Of a stretch of 26,145 bases of DNA, positions 1 through 8,207 are shown piece after piece (the first letter of the stretch is position 1; each line of letters opens with the position of its first letter). Source of the stretch: Haplomitrium mnioides (lineage: Eukaryota; Marchantiophyta; Haplomitriopsida; Calobryales); assembly GCA_049999725.1 (NCBI GenBank), contig JBNGIS010017712.1, positions 1 through 26,145 of the forward strand, in the 5' to 3' direction. The notes below the pieces were generated by a model that saw only the letters and a program-made list of their open reading frames with translations, searched no databases and had not been told where the DNA came from. The translations under genes and the position numbers were made by a program.

Positions 1-396
1 CATTACAGTCTAAGAGCGTAGAAGATTTCAAGTTCTACATCAAAGTCAATGCTAGCAAAGGATTCAGTTGTCAAGGTGGGTAGATGCTTCAACAATCCCA
101 AATATCAATGCCAAAAAATTCAATAGCCAAAAGATTGAAATGCTTTTAGACAACGGTTTAGTAGAAAAGAATATAGTAATATTTTGAATCAGAAAACATT
201 TGACAAACAAAATGAAGATTATTATTTTATGTTTAAATTTCATTCACAAATGATAAAAATCAATTAGCAATGATTTACACTAAAAAGTTCAAGCTTGCAT
301 ATAAATCTGTCTCAACAATAAGAAATTTCTTGAATAAAATACTCATATTTTTATAAAACATACAAACTTTAAAAAAACTACAACAAAAGTTGAAAA
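1..396. other. AT-rich flank without recognisable gene
   Basis: This stretch lies left of the first LTR. It is AT-rich, full of stops in all frames, and has no open frame over about 25 codons that resembles a known protein. No LTR, terminal repeat or RNA gene is visible. It may be host intergenic DNA or an older decayed repeat; the sequence does not decide. Confidence 0.5.
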
Positions 397-464
397 TATA
401 ATCGTGCAAGCATGATAATGTGCTATTGATAAAAAAAATAAGAGTGAAGGAAGTAGTAGAGAAT

Positions 465-690
465 CACTTTTAGGGTTGAAATCATTTTAGGTTACTTGCT
501 TTTGAAGTAACTTTAAGTGAAGTGGTACAAGGTAACATTTAGAGTTGAATTGAGAAAAGATTACTTGCCTTCAAAGTTACTTTTAGAGAAGTAAGATAAG
601 ATCACTTTTAGGGCCAAAATTGGAAGTAACTTGTAAGTGTTAACTTTTAGGGTTGAAATTGGAAGTGACTTGCAAGTGAAGGAAGTGGGA
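465..690 (+). repeat. Imperfect subrepeats in U3 of the B1 LTR
   Basis: A motif of the form CACTTTTAGGGTTGAAATTG followed by GGAAGTNACTTGNAAGTG recurs with starts near 465, 534, 603 and 642. The copies sit directly upstream of the TATA box, where LTR enhancers normally lie. The B2 LTR has related repeats on the minus strand at about 21425-21575. Confidence 0.6.
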
Positions 691-708
691 TGACACCTTC
701 TTCTCTTG

Positions 709-717
709 TATAAATAG
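709..717 (+). promoter_or_regulatory. TATA box of the B1 LTR
   Basis: TATAAATAG lies about 190 bp before the LTR end. The same string, in the same surroundings, occurs on the minus strand of the B2 LTR (21380-21388). This supports it as the pol II promoter core marking the U3/R boundary. Confidence 0.65.
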
Positions 718-901
718 AAGGGCTTCATAGCCCCACTATTTTTTCTAGAGTTCCTCTCAATTTGGTTTGGCTCTTTGGTTGTTTGGCTTTGGCTTGCGCT
801 CTTAGTTTTTGCTTGTTTATTGGCCTTGAGTTGTATAACTCTATTAGAGTTATCTTGGAGTTGCTACTCATTTGGAAGTTGGTCTTTGAGTTCTTTTACA
901 T

Positions 902-916
902 TGGTATTAGAGCTAC
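902..916 (+). other. Primer binding site of B1 (tRNA-iMet type, mutated)
   Basis: TGGTATTAGAGCTAC lies one base after the LTR. It matches the iMet-type site TGGTATCAGAGCCAC except for two C-to-T changes. The B2 copy keeps the unmutated form. Confidence 0.85.
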
Positions 917-939
917 AATTCTTTTTGGTGGAGAGTTAA

Positions 940-1427
940 ATGGAGAATCAAGAAGCGATAATTCAAACGATGCAACAACAAATTTAACATCTTTCTCGTC
1001 ATTTGGAGGTTCAATTGCAAATGAGAAAAATAACACATTTTCAAGAAGAAGAAGAAGAAAGTCATGTACAATTTTCCAAACCAAAAGCATATGATAAGAA
1101 GATAGTTCCTAGTACATTTGAGAATTTCTTGTTCAATTGCAAGTAATATTTTGAGGCTACAAACATTAGAGAACACTAGATGGTTGGAAAATTTCCATTT
1201 GTTGCAAGTCAATTGGAAGGAGTTGCAAAAACTTGGTAGAAAGACCAAATAGAGAAAGCTCAACGTGGATTTGTTGCTCTAATTACTTTTTGGCAAGAGT
1301 TCAAAAAAGCAATGAATTTAAGATTTTTTAAGGTTTTGAATGCTCTAGAGGTGGCAAGAGATCTATTGGCAGAACTGAAGCGATTGGGTACAATGAGAAA
1401 CTATATCACATAATTTCATAACATCAT
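940..1427 (+). pseudogene. gag of B1, 5' part
   Basis: The ATG lies 23 bases after the primer site and opens with MENQEA, matching the B2 gag start MENQEG. The frame covers the Ty3 retrotransposon capsid region, including FENFLFNC, YFEATNI and LEGVAKTW, shared with B2. It is broken by several in-frame stops, some at codons that are Trp in B2. A short GAA run encodes five consecutive Glu where B2 has three. The frame is interrupted at 1427 by solo LTR A1 and resumes at 5459. Gag would normally form the virus-like particle that packages the element's RNA; this copy cannot. Confidence 0.85.
1423..1427. repeat. Left target-site duplication of A1 (ATCAT)
   Basis: ATCAT precedes the TGTCAGCC terminus of A1 and is repeated exactly at 5459-5463. 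Five-bp duplications are what Ty3/gypsy integrases make. Removing A1 and one copy restores continuity of the gag alignment with B2. Confidence 0.9.
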
Positions 1428-2989
1428 TGTCAGCCCCCTCCTTCAGGCATCAACCTCCAAAGACTGCTCTTTGGAAGGAAAAGGCTGACTTTAGAGAGGT
1501 TCAGGTTCTTTTATAAGATGGCCCCACTGCAAGTTAGCACTTTCAGGTCTTAAGGATGTCCCTCCTTACCTTACAGACCTTTCTCCTTCTTCAATTCTTC
1601 ATTCGCACATTCATCTATACCTCACAAGCTGCTTTGGTCAAATTCCGAAGTGCATTTCAGGGATCTGAAATGGGATCCAAGCTCAAAGTTTTACAATAGA
1701 GGATCAAGTTTTGGTATCTGAATCCTAGAGAGACCTGCCCACGGTGTTGCCTTCCTTTATGAGGCTAATTCTTAGACCTTTGCTGAGCTAAGATCCTACT
1801 TACTTCGGATCCAAAGTGTCTCTTCAAGAAATGCAAATGTAAGACAAAACTAACTAACCTCTCGACACACAACACCACACACTCCGCCACTGCTCCTTTG
1901 ACTTGGGCTAATCTTTGCAACACAATCTTGCCCTCTCAACACTCCATTGCTCTCTTTCCGCTGCAGCTCTTTGGATTCTCCCAAAATCCAATCTTTACCG
2001 CCTCCCTTGCACTTCCGATCTTCACTTCAACAATTCCGACCTTCTCATAACTTTCACGATTCGAATTACACTTCCTCCCTCTACTCACGCACTGTTCTCC
2101 AGATAGTTTTTTAACTTCCTTCGCAAGAAGCCCTGAATTTACTTCCTCAAGCTCGGAAGAGGTCTTGTTTAACTTCCACCTCTGGAAGACAGTCCTCTCG
2201 ATTGCTGGCCATCCACTCCACCTCGAAGCTTTGATGGATCTTCTTACACCATGTGCGAGCACGAATGCAGCTACTTATCATTGGCTTCCCTTGAGAGAAT
2301 AAACCATAAACGTCCCCTGACGTTCCTGAGATTGTTGCTCCTACACAGATGATACTGAGACGACCCCAAAGATCCCACTTTGGCAGCCCCTCCGATTTTA
2401 AGACAACCCAAACCTCCTTCCGCTTTCAAGCATCAGTCCACCTCCAATGTTGGTCCACCCGCAGTGGTGAGTACACCTAGATTGCTTGGGCCTCTAGAGC
2501 TCTCCGCCCAGCGATTCCCAGTGCCCTTCCAGTCCACCTCCACCCCTACTAGCCCCTTGCTTGAGTTCACCTGCTTCAAGTGAAGCTTCAAGGGTTCTGT
2601 CCTCCCTCCCTCGTGTGTCTTCCTTTCTGCTATCGTTCTCACGACTTGCAAGCTTGCATCCACAATCAACAAACCCTCAAACATTTCAGACTATCAATTT
2701 ATACCTCCCCCAGCGTGAATTCCCTCCTACCGTTTGTTTTTTCCCCCTCGTGATTTGGATCGTTGCTGCATTTGGACGCTGCTCGTTGGAAATTCGAAGA
2801 GGATTGGCACAGATCGTAGAACGCAAACTCCAAGCGCTCTGCTTAATTCTGCAAGGCGATGAAGCTTGGCGCAAATCTCAGGTAATTTCAAGGTCTTTGC
2901 TAAATTCTGCAAGGCGACAAGGGCTCGGCGCACAATCTGAAGTGAATTCCAATGTTCGTTCTAAAATTGCTTGTCGATCCTCGAAGCAC

Positions 2990-3320
2990 CACATTTCCGC
3001 AGGTCCACGGACACTCCGAAGAAGCCCACGGGCTCTCTCGTAGTGCCACGTTTCTGTAGAGATCCTAGATTTTTGAGGAATCTCTAAGATTCCCGTAGAT
3101 TCACAGAGTCCCGCATAGGTGCGACGTAATCTGCAAAGCTCAAGATTCTCGAGGATTTTGTAAGATTCCCGCAGATTTTTGAGTCCCGCATGAGCACCAT
3201 GTTTCCGCTGTGGCACCGTCCGACGCCACCCTGCAAAGAGGTAGGCGGACCGTCACGTTGACCATTCGTTGACCCGTTGACTTTTCCGGCTGCCACGTCA
3301 TCCGCAAGGTGCTGACCCTC
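2990..3320 (-). repeat. Repeated GCCACGT / CCCGCAGA motifs in A1
   Basis: This part contains recurring pieces such as TCCCGCAGATT, GCCACGTTTC, GCCACGTCATCCGC and CTGCAAAGAGGTAGGCGG. The same pieces recur in A2 (about 9340-9740) and A3 (about 13430-13700). They are diagnostic of the family C LTR. The copies are too diverged here to assign an exact period. Confidence 0.6.
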
Positions 3321-3367
3321 TGTATAAGAACTATGAAACCTTCCATTTTTGCCCCCATTGGATCGGT

Positions 3368-4020
3368 GGTAGATCATCTTTTCGGCACCGCTTCTTCGTC
3401 CGTCAGATGTGCGCTATATCACCTATTCGGCATCTTTGGTTCTCCCATGGTCGGATATATGACTCGTCACTGTTTTGATTGATCCCTTCTTGTTCCTCCT
3501 TCTCGAACCTATGATAGATTGTTGTTTCAGCACTGCTTGCTTCTCCTTGGTCCGTTGATAAATCGATATTTCAGCATCCTTTCTTCTTATACCGGAGTTG
3601 CGCTATATCCTCGTTTCGGCAACCCTTGTTAGCCCCCTTTGGAACCCTGTTAAGTAGCCTTTCCACTTAGGAAGGTCAATCGGAACCCTATTAACTGGGG
3701 AACTTCACATCGAATGGCAGATCGGAACCCATTTAAGTGGGCTCCGCCTTCAATTTATCGCCCTTTCAGCTCTTCGTTCCTCTTCTAACCAGATCATTGA
3801 TAAGTCGTTGTTTTGACAACTGGTTCTCCTTTTGGCTGGACTGTCGATAAGTCACCTTTTCAGCCTCTATGTTCTTCTTCTGGTCGGACCTTCGATTTAT
3901 CCCTGTTTTGACACTTTCTGTCCCTCCTTTGGTCGGACCTTCGATTTATTGCCATTTTGACACCCTCGTTCTTCTCGTAATGGATTTTTGACATATCCCT
4001 ATTTCGACACCTCTTTCCTT
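3368..4020 (-). repeat. Tandem array of about 47-bp units in A1
   Basis: Units are anchored by GATANNTCNNCNTTTTCNGC-like strings near 3368, 3413, 3461, 3513, 3557 and 3602, then again near 3751, 3799, 3846, 3893, 3943 and 3990. Spacing is 44-52 bp. Most units also contain a GGTCGGACC-like segment. The two blocks are separated by a stretch carrying repeated GGAACCC...TTAA.TGGG motifs (3640-3750). Homologous arrays occur in A2 and A3. Confidence 0.75.
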
Positions 4021-4023
4021 TTC

Positions 4024-4123
4024 NNNNNNNNNNNNNNNNNNNNNNNNNNNNNNNNNNNNNNNNNNNNNNNNNNNNNNNNNNNNNNNNNNNNNNNNNNNNN
4101 NNNNNNNNNNNNNNNNNNNNNNN
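4024..4123. other. Assembly gap of 100 N
   Basis: There are exactly 100 N characters, the usual placeholder for a gap of unknown size. It falls at the end of the tandem array of A1, a plausible place for short-read assembly to fail. The length of A1 is therefore uncertain. Confidence 0.97.
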
Positions 4124-5458
4124 ACTTGTGGAAAAGTTTGTTGTAAGAACACCGCAGATCCATTTCAAACTTTCCGATGACTTCCGATTCGAACTTTCAA
4201 AATCTCCTTCCTCTCATCCGAATCTTCGACATGTCACCCTTTCGTCTGATGAATTAGCCCGCTTCAGAATCCCTCTTAACTGGTCCTCTCCACATCGGAG
4301 GACGCATCGGAACCACCTTAAGTGGGCTCCCCACTTAGGAAGGCGGTTTTCTGATCCATTCTTTGAATCGGACACCACGGACTTCGACTTTCGACTCTTC
4401 ACAGCTCACCTTTTCTTCAATCTAATTTGCTCATTCTCAATTCAATCGCGCAGCAGCTCCATTCGATCATTGCACAATGTTCTTCACAACTTGCTTTCTC
4501 GTCACGATTGTCTTCCATTCACCTCCTTGTAAGGATCGTAGCATCTCAGAGGAATTCTTCTTCAAGGCCGCAAGGGAAATTCTTCTTCCGCAAGTCAATC
4601 AATTCCAGCAACAAGAGATTCATCGTTGAATCTTCATTTTCTTCCTTTCAAGCTAATCCACCAGTCGATCTTTTGCTGCAGATCTTCTCCATTCAATCGC
4701 GCAACAGGGATTCTTTTTCCCAGACACCTTGATCGTTCATCATCCTTTCATCACAATCTGCAGCCTTCGGTTTAAAGCAGGCAACCTTCGTCGTTCAATT
4801 CCCAAACAAGACGCAACATTGCCTCACTCGATTGACATCAGCATCGTAGCATCCTTCATCCGCTCTCTTCATCGTGGAATTCTTTCATCTCAGGGCTCTC
4901 TATTCCTCGCAAGGGCATTTCTTCACATATCCAAAAAATCCCCCTTCAACTTCCAATTTCTGTGCTTCAAAGTCCCCGCAATGCACCCGATCATGCTCTC
5001 CCTCACAATTCGATCCGATCCCCTACTTCGCATCAATCCTTTTGCATAGGCCTCTGCGCGCCCCCTCAAGCTGATTGCCCATCGAATGTCAGCTCGGGAA
5101 ATTATCCCATAAGTTCTTCTCTAGAAGACATAAACAATATATAAGTCTTTGTCTCTTAACTTATTTCGAGAGGCAGCCCCTTAGAGGGGTGTAAGGCCAC
5201 CGCATTCCCTTCTCTACCCCTGGACGGACCTAGTTCAAGGCTAAACCCCCCCTCCCCAATGGCAGGCTGTCCTACGAGTTAGATAGTTAGGAAATTAGTG
5301 GGCTTGACTTGGCCCTCAACACTTAGAGTAGTTTTATTTCTTTTTATCCCTATCCTTTTATTTTTACTTACTCCTCAGCATGTATTGAGCCCTGTTTGTG
5401 TACATTGGAAGCACTTTTTTGAAAATTTTGCATGAAGTACCTTAACACATGGCTGACA
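4124..5458 (-). other. Non-coding right part of A1 (LTR sense start)
   Basis: This is the LTR portion right of the gap. It begins with the TTAA.TGGG-type repeat motifs (4255-4350), then pyrimidine-rich sequence in which open frames are short and without recognisable domains. The last 300 bp include a small hairpin at about 5178-5192 (CCCCTTAGAGGGG) and the terminus GGCTGACA. This end shows little similarity to the matching ends of A2 and A3, so the U3 of this family seems to vary between subfamilies. Confidence 0.55.
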
Positions 5459-5463
5459 ATCAT
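5459..5463. repeat. Right target-site duplication of A1 (ATCAT)
   Basis: Exact repeat of 1423-1427, immediately after GGCTGACA. Confidence 0.9.
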
Positions 5464-5900
5464 TATGTGAATTCCTAATATGAGCAAGGGAGAAGCTTTA
5501 GATTGCTTTGTTCGAGGATTGAAGCCTCACACTAGAATAGAAGTAACAATAAGAGAGCCATCTTAACTGGAAAAAACAATTAGCATAGCTTAACGATACA
5601 ACTCATTGCTAACAACTATCAAAGTTAGGCCACGTCCACAACAAGCTTTACCAAATGTTTGTGTGCCACCAAATAAGGTTGTACTTATAGAGATTGATGC
5701 GGCGCAAAAAGTGGCACATACTTATATAGAACGTGGCCGCCTATGCCAAAGTGAAGGATTTTTTTATTGTCAACAACTTGGTTATGTGATTGCAAATTTC
5801 CCACGTCGACTACATGCTCTTGTTCAAGCACTGATTGTTGAAGATGAAAACCCGGGAAACAACAAACGTCAGTATAAAACAATTGAGTGGTTTACTAAGA
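5459..5900 (+). pseudogene. gag of B1, 3' part with decayed zinc knuckle
   Basis: Gag resumes after A1 with MSKGEALDCFVRGLK, matching B2 MSEGEALDRFVRGLK. Two stops lie in the following 70 nt; the frame is then open from 5606. A CCHC-type nucleic-acid-binding knuckle is expected at 5762-5803. Only the second Cys remains: the first and last are Phe, and the His position is Tyr. The last change is shared with B2. The segment then runs into the protease without a clear stop, as in many Ty3 gag-pol fusions. Confidence 0.82.
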
Positions 5901-5929
5901 GCTTGATGAGTTCCAATGGAATTAAAAGC

Positions 5930-6235
5930 TTGACAAGAATTTATAACACCTTTTTTTATATGGATGGTATGGTTGATGAGCATTCTTGTAGAATGTTGGT
6001 AGACTTTAGAAGAGTTGAAAAGTTCATATCATTACGCTTTGCGAAGAAAATCAAAGCTAAAACTTTTTCTATCAATGGAAGTTTTGGGACTATAGCCAAT
6101 AGCCAAAAACATGAGGTGTTTTACTTGCACAAGCCATTTCTTCTAAGGATTGACAAAGAATATGAGAAATCTATGAATTTTATTATTGCACCAATACAAT
6201 ATGACATTATTTTAGACTTGTCTTGACTTGAAGAT
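5930..6235 (+). pseudogene. Aspartic protease region of B1
   Basis: This is the retropepsin-type domain that would cut Gag-Pol. It matches the B2 protease from the VDEHSCRMLVD segment to the YDIIL segment. The catalytic D-S/T-G triad has become D-F-R, so the Asp survives but the loop is destroyed. A TGA stop follows the conserved ILDLS segment (ILGLHW in B2). The open frame begins upstream at 5606 and ends here. Inactive. Confidence 0.8.
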
Positions 6236-7180
6236 CAATCCGTTCAAGTTGATTGGGCAAAATGACAAATTCAAGTTACTTTACAAAGAAAGAAATTTTT
6301 TTTGTTGCATTTGGCACTATTGGTAAAGAAGCCTAAATTTTTTCAGCATAATGTTTTAATGGAGAAAGAGTTGCATGTCTTTGTTGGGTGGATCAAACCT
6401 ATCGTAGATTTGAATAAAGATGGAGGGAAATTTATACTGACCTCAATGATTAATGATATTTTGAAGGAGTTTGCAAATGTGTTTCCATATGATTTGCCAA
6501 AATGATTACTAAGTAATCAAGGAATGTTCTTTCCAATTGAGTTGATACCAAGAAATACTCCTTATAATCAGCCTATATATTGACTATCGCCAAAAGAGTT
6601 GGAAGAGCTTTACAAGACATTGACGGATCTTCTTGAGAAGGATTTCATTCAGCATAGTACTTTGCCTTGAAGAACACCGGTATTCTTTGCACTAAAGAGA
6701 GATGGTGGGTTTTGTCTTTTTCCAAGCTAGATCTTTGAAATGGCTATTGGCGAATTTCTATCAAGCCAAGTTATGTGTCAAATACAACTTTTTGCACAAG
6801 GTATAGGCATTTTGAGTGGAAGGTCTTTAGATTTGGTCTCACTAATGCTCAAACCATATTTATGGATCAAATGCATCAAATTTTTGATAGGTTATTCGAT
6901 AAGCCAATTTTGGTATTCTTGAATAACATTCTTATTTTTAGTAAAATTGAAGTTGAGCATCGCGAGCATTTGAAAGAAGTATTGCAAAGGTTGTGTGATT
7001 GGAAATTTTACTACAACAAATCCAAGTGCAAATATTAGAAGCAAGAGGTTACTTACCTAGGGCACAAGATGTCTGCATATGGTAGCAAGAGGGAAGAAGA
7101 GAAAATTAAAGCTATCACAGAGTAGCCAAAACCAAATGAAGCAAAGGATATTAGAGCCTTCAATGGATTGGCAAGCTTCT
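6236..7180 (+). pseudogene. Reverse transcriptase region of B1, with internal deletion
   Basis: Homology to B2 RT runs from the leader (LVKKPKFFQHN) through IELIPRNTPYN, FALKRDGGF, SKLDL, FGLTNAQTIF, the catalytic box and YLGHK. About 100 nt are missing near 6715-6722, removing the block around the TDYRGLN segment of B2. The catalytic box at 6916-6930 reads FLNNI instead of FLDDI, so both metal-binding Asp are Asn. Stops occur at 6502, 6736 (shared with B2), 7036 and others. Copying of RNA into DNA is impossible from this frame. Confidence 0.85.
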
Positions 7181-7484
7181 ATCAATGATTCATCCATTAT
7201 TATGCACATATTGCTGCACCACTTACATATATGTTAGGCAAAAAGATCAAGTTTCAATGGATCGCTAAAGAGCAAGCTACATTCAACAACTCAAGGATGC
7301 AGTCTCTTCTCAGATTATTCTACATCCATATGATCCAAATGCACATTGCACAGTTGACTTTTATACCTCTAATTTTTCTATTGGAGCAATTTTATAACAA
7401 GAGTTTGAGAATGGACTTCATCCAATTGCCTTCATGTCACGCCAATTAAATGTGGCGGAGCGAATTATTATGCAAAGAATCAAG
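7181..7484 (+). pseudogene. Truncated RT connection / RNase H start of B1
   Basis: It continues from YMLGKKIKFQW into the RNase H fold (equivalent to FDASNFAIGAVL and MSRQLN in B2), through small frameshifts. The first catalytic Asp region is degraded. Homology stops within the codons equivalent to NYSARDREQ of B2 at about 7484. From 7485 the sequence matches the interior of a family C LTR. RNase H, integrase and chromodomain are absent. Confidence 0.75.
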
Positions 7485-7528
7485 TCTAGAACTAAGAACT
7501 TCACAGAACTACAATAGATATGGAATGG

Positions 7529-7562
7529 AAGAGTACTAGGTTGGATCCAACCTAGTACTCTT
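7529..7562. repeat. 34-bp perfect palindrome
   Basis: The left arm AAGAGTACTAGGTTGGA is followed at once by its exact reverse complement, with no spacer and no mismatch. It could extrude as a cruciform. It lies in the A2 LTR just right of the B1 junction. I see no equivalent in A1 or A3. Confidence 0.95.
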
Positions 7563-7629
7563 GCCAACATTGCAAGCCTTCATGCGCCTCAAGAACCAAT
7601 CTTTTCTCCAAACTTTCCTTCAACTCCCA

Positions 7630-7634
7630 TCAGT
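7630..7634. repeat. Left target-site duplication of D1 (TCAGT)
   Basis: It pairs with TCAGC at 8203-8207, differing by one T/C transition. The 5-bp size fits a Ty3-type LTR element. Confidence 0.8.
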
Positions 7635-7766
7635 TGTAACACTACACACCCACATTACACACATAAGTTAGTACAAATACAACACACACAAGTTAGCACA
7701 AGAGAAGCGCACAAAGAACTTGGAAAACCCACAAGGTAAGAGATGCCAAACAAGGCACTCTCCCTT

Positions 7767-7775
7767 CTTTATATA
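7767..7775 (-). promoter_or_regulatory. Putative TATA box of D1
   Basis: The minus strand reads TATATAAAG. The same string is conserved in D2 (16664-16672). It lies 130-315 bp downstream, on that strand, of the four G-boxes, a normal promoter arrangement. Confidence 0.55.
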
Positions 7776-7884
7776 CTTGAGAGAAAGCACTTTGCTTACA
7801 TAGGTGGAGGAACCCCATTGGTTCCTTTTCTATCCTCTTCTAATTGGACCCCTCTTTTCTCTCTCACTCTAATTGGACCACCCT

Positions 7885-8095
7885 TTACTTTTGTTCTCCT
7901 TCTGCCACGTGTCCTTATCTTTAGAACCTTCCATCTCTTTAGTTCTCCTTTTGCCACGTGTCCTTATCTTTAGAACCTTCTCTTTACTTTAATTCTCCGC
8001 TTGCCACGTGTCCTCATCCTCTTCTAAAGTAGTCTATCTAGACTCCTTCTTTCACTTTAATTCGTTGACTTTCTCTCCTTGTGCCACGTGTCCAT
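7885..8095 (-). promoter_or_regulatory. Array of four G-box/ABRE modules in D1
   Basis: Perfect CACGTG cores lie at 7906-7911, 7955-7960, 8005-8010 and 8085-8090. On the minus strand all four read GGACACGTGGC, the sequence of the classical ABRE/G-box bound by plant bZIP factors. The first two are preceded by GATAAG (I-box core) directly upstream of GGACACGTGGC. Spacing of the first three is 49 and 50 bp, so they are units of a short tandem repeat that also contains TTAGAACCTTC and TTCTCC segments. Confidence 0.8.
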
Positions 8096-8202
8096 CTCTC
8101 TATAATAGCAATTGCTTTTTGCTACTCTAACTTAGTAATAGCTTTCTAGACATAGTTGACATTATTTTGAGCTATGGCTTACTAAAGTTAGTGACCGTTA
8201 CA

Positions 8203-8207
8203 TCAGC
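8203..8207. repeat. Right target-site duplication of D1 (TCAGC)
   Basis: Partner of 7630-7634. Confidence 0.8.

Larger units (their letters stand above)
397..900 (+). repeat. 5' LTR of B1
   Basis: The right boundary is secure: it ends in TTCTTTTACA and is followed after one base by a tRNA-iMet-like primer site, exactly as in B2. The left boundary is placed at TATAATCGTGC, aligned with the B2 LTR start TGTAATAGTAC; the terminal TG appears mutated to TA. Length is 504 bp against 439 bp for the B2 3' LTR, the difference lying mainly in the U3 repeat region. It contains a TATA box and imperfect subrepeats (separate entries). Confidence 0.8.
1428..5458 (-). mobile_element. A1: solo long LTR of family C, nested in B1 gag
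   Basis: This is a 4.03-kb insert, including a 100-N gap. It starts TGTCAGCC and ends GGCTGACA, a perfect 8-bp inverted terminus, and is flanked by ATCAT on both sides. It carries no gag or pol coding sequence. Its interior shares motifs in the same order and orientation with A2, which sits at the 3' LTR position of the family C element, so I read it as an LTR in minus orientation. The simplest origin is recombination between two LTRs of a full element. Because the gap is of unknown true length, a full element with its internal part unassembled is not excluded. Confidence 0.8.
397..7484 (+). mobile_element. B1: broken Ty3/gypsy chromovirus copy, plus strand
   Basis: The order is 5' LTR (397-900), primer site (902-916), gag (940-1427 and 5459-5900), protease (about 5930-6235), RT (about 6300-7180) and the start of RNase H (to about 7484). 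It matches element B2 on the other strand along its whole length at protein level, which fixes its family and orientation. Gag is split by solo LTR A1. The element ends abruptly inside RNase H, where it joins the interior of a family C LTR, so the rest of RNase H, integrase, chromodomain and the 3' LTR are missing. Many stops, a roughly 100-nt deletion in RT and loss of catalytic residues make it a pseudo-element. Confidence 0.88.
7635..8202 (-). mobile_element. D1: solo LTR of family D, nested in A2
   Basis: This 568-bp unit starts TGTAACACTAC and ends GACCGTTACA, flanked by TCAGT (7630-7634) and TCAGC (8203-8207). It is closely similar along its length to D2. Minus orientation is inferred because the only good TATA box (TATATAAAG, minus) lies downstream of the G-box cluster on that strand. 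It contains no coding sequence; the 76-aa open frame at 7743-7973 is chance. Confidence 0.88.

Noticed and set aside
762-1094. 110-aa plus-strand frame with a hydrophobic start resembling a membrane segment
   Set aside because: It spans the LTR end, the primer site and an out-of-frame part of gag. The gag frame at 940 is the real one.
2561-3043. 160-aa open frame, plus strand
   Set aside because: It lies inside solo LTR A1, has no domain, opens on both strands because of the repeat composition, and is not conserved in A2 or A3.
4024-4123. Open frames crossing the N run
   Set aside because: Translation through N is meaningless; the true sequence and length are unknown.
7743-7973. 76-aa frame, similar to the 96-aa frame at 16640-16930
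   Set aside because: The similarity reflects the shared D LTR sequence. The frame covers the TATA box and G-box region and lengths differ, so it is not a conserved gene.
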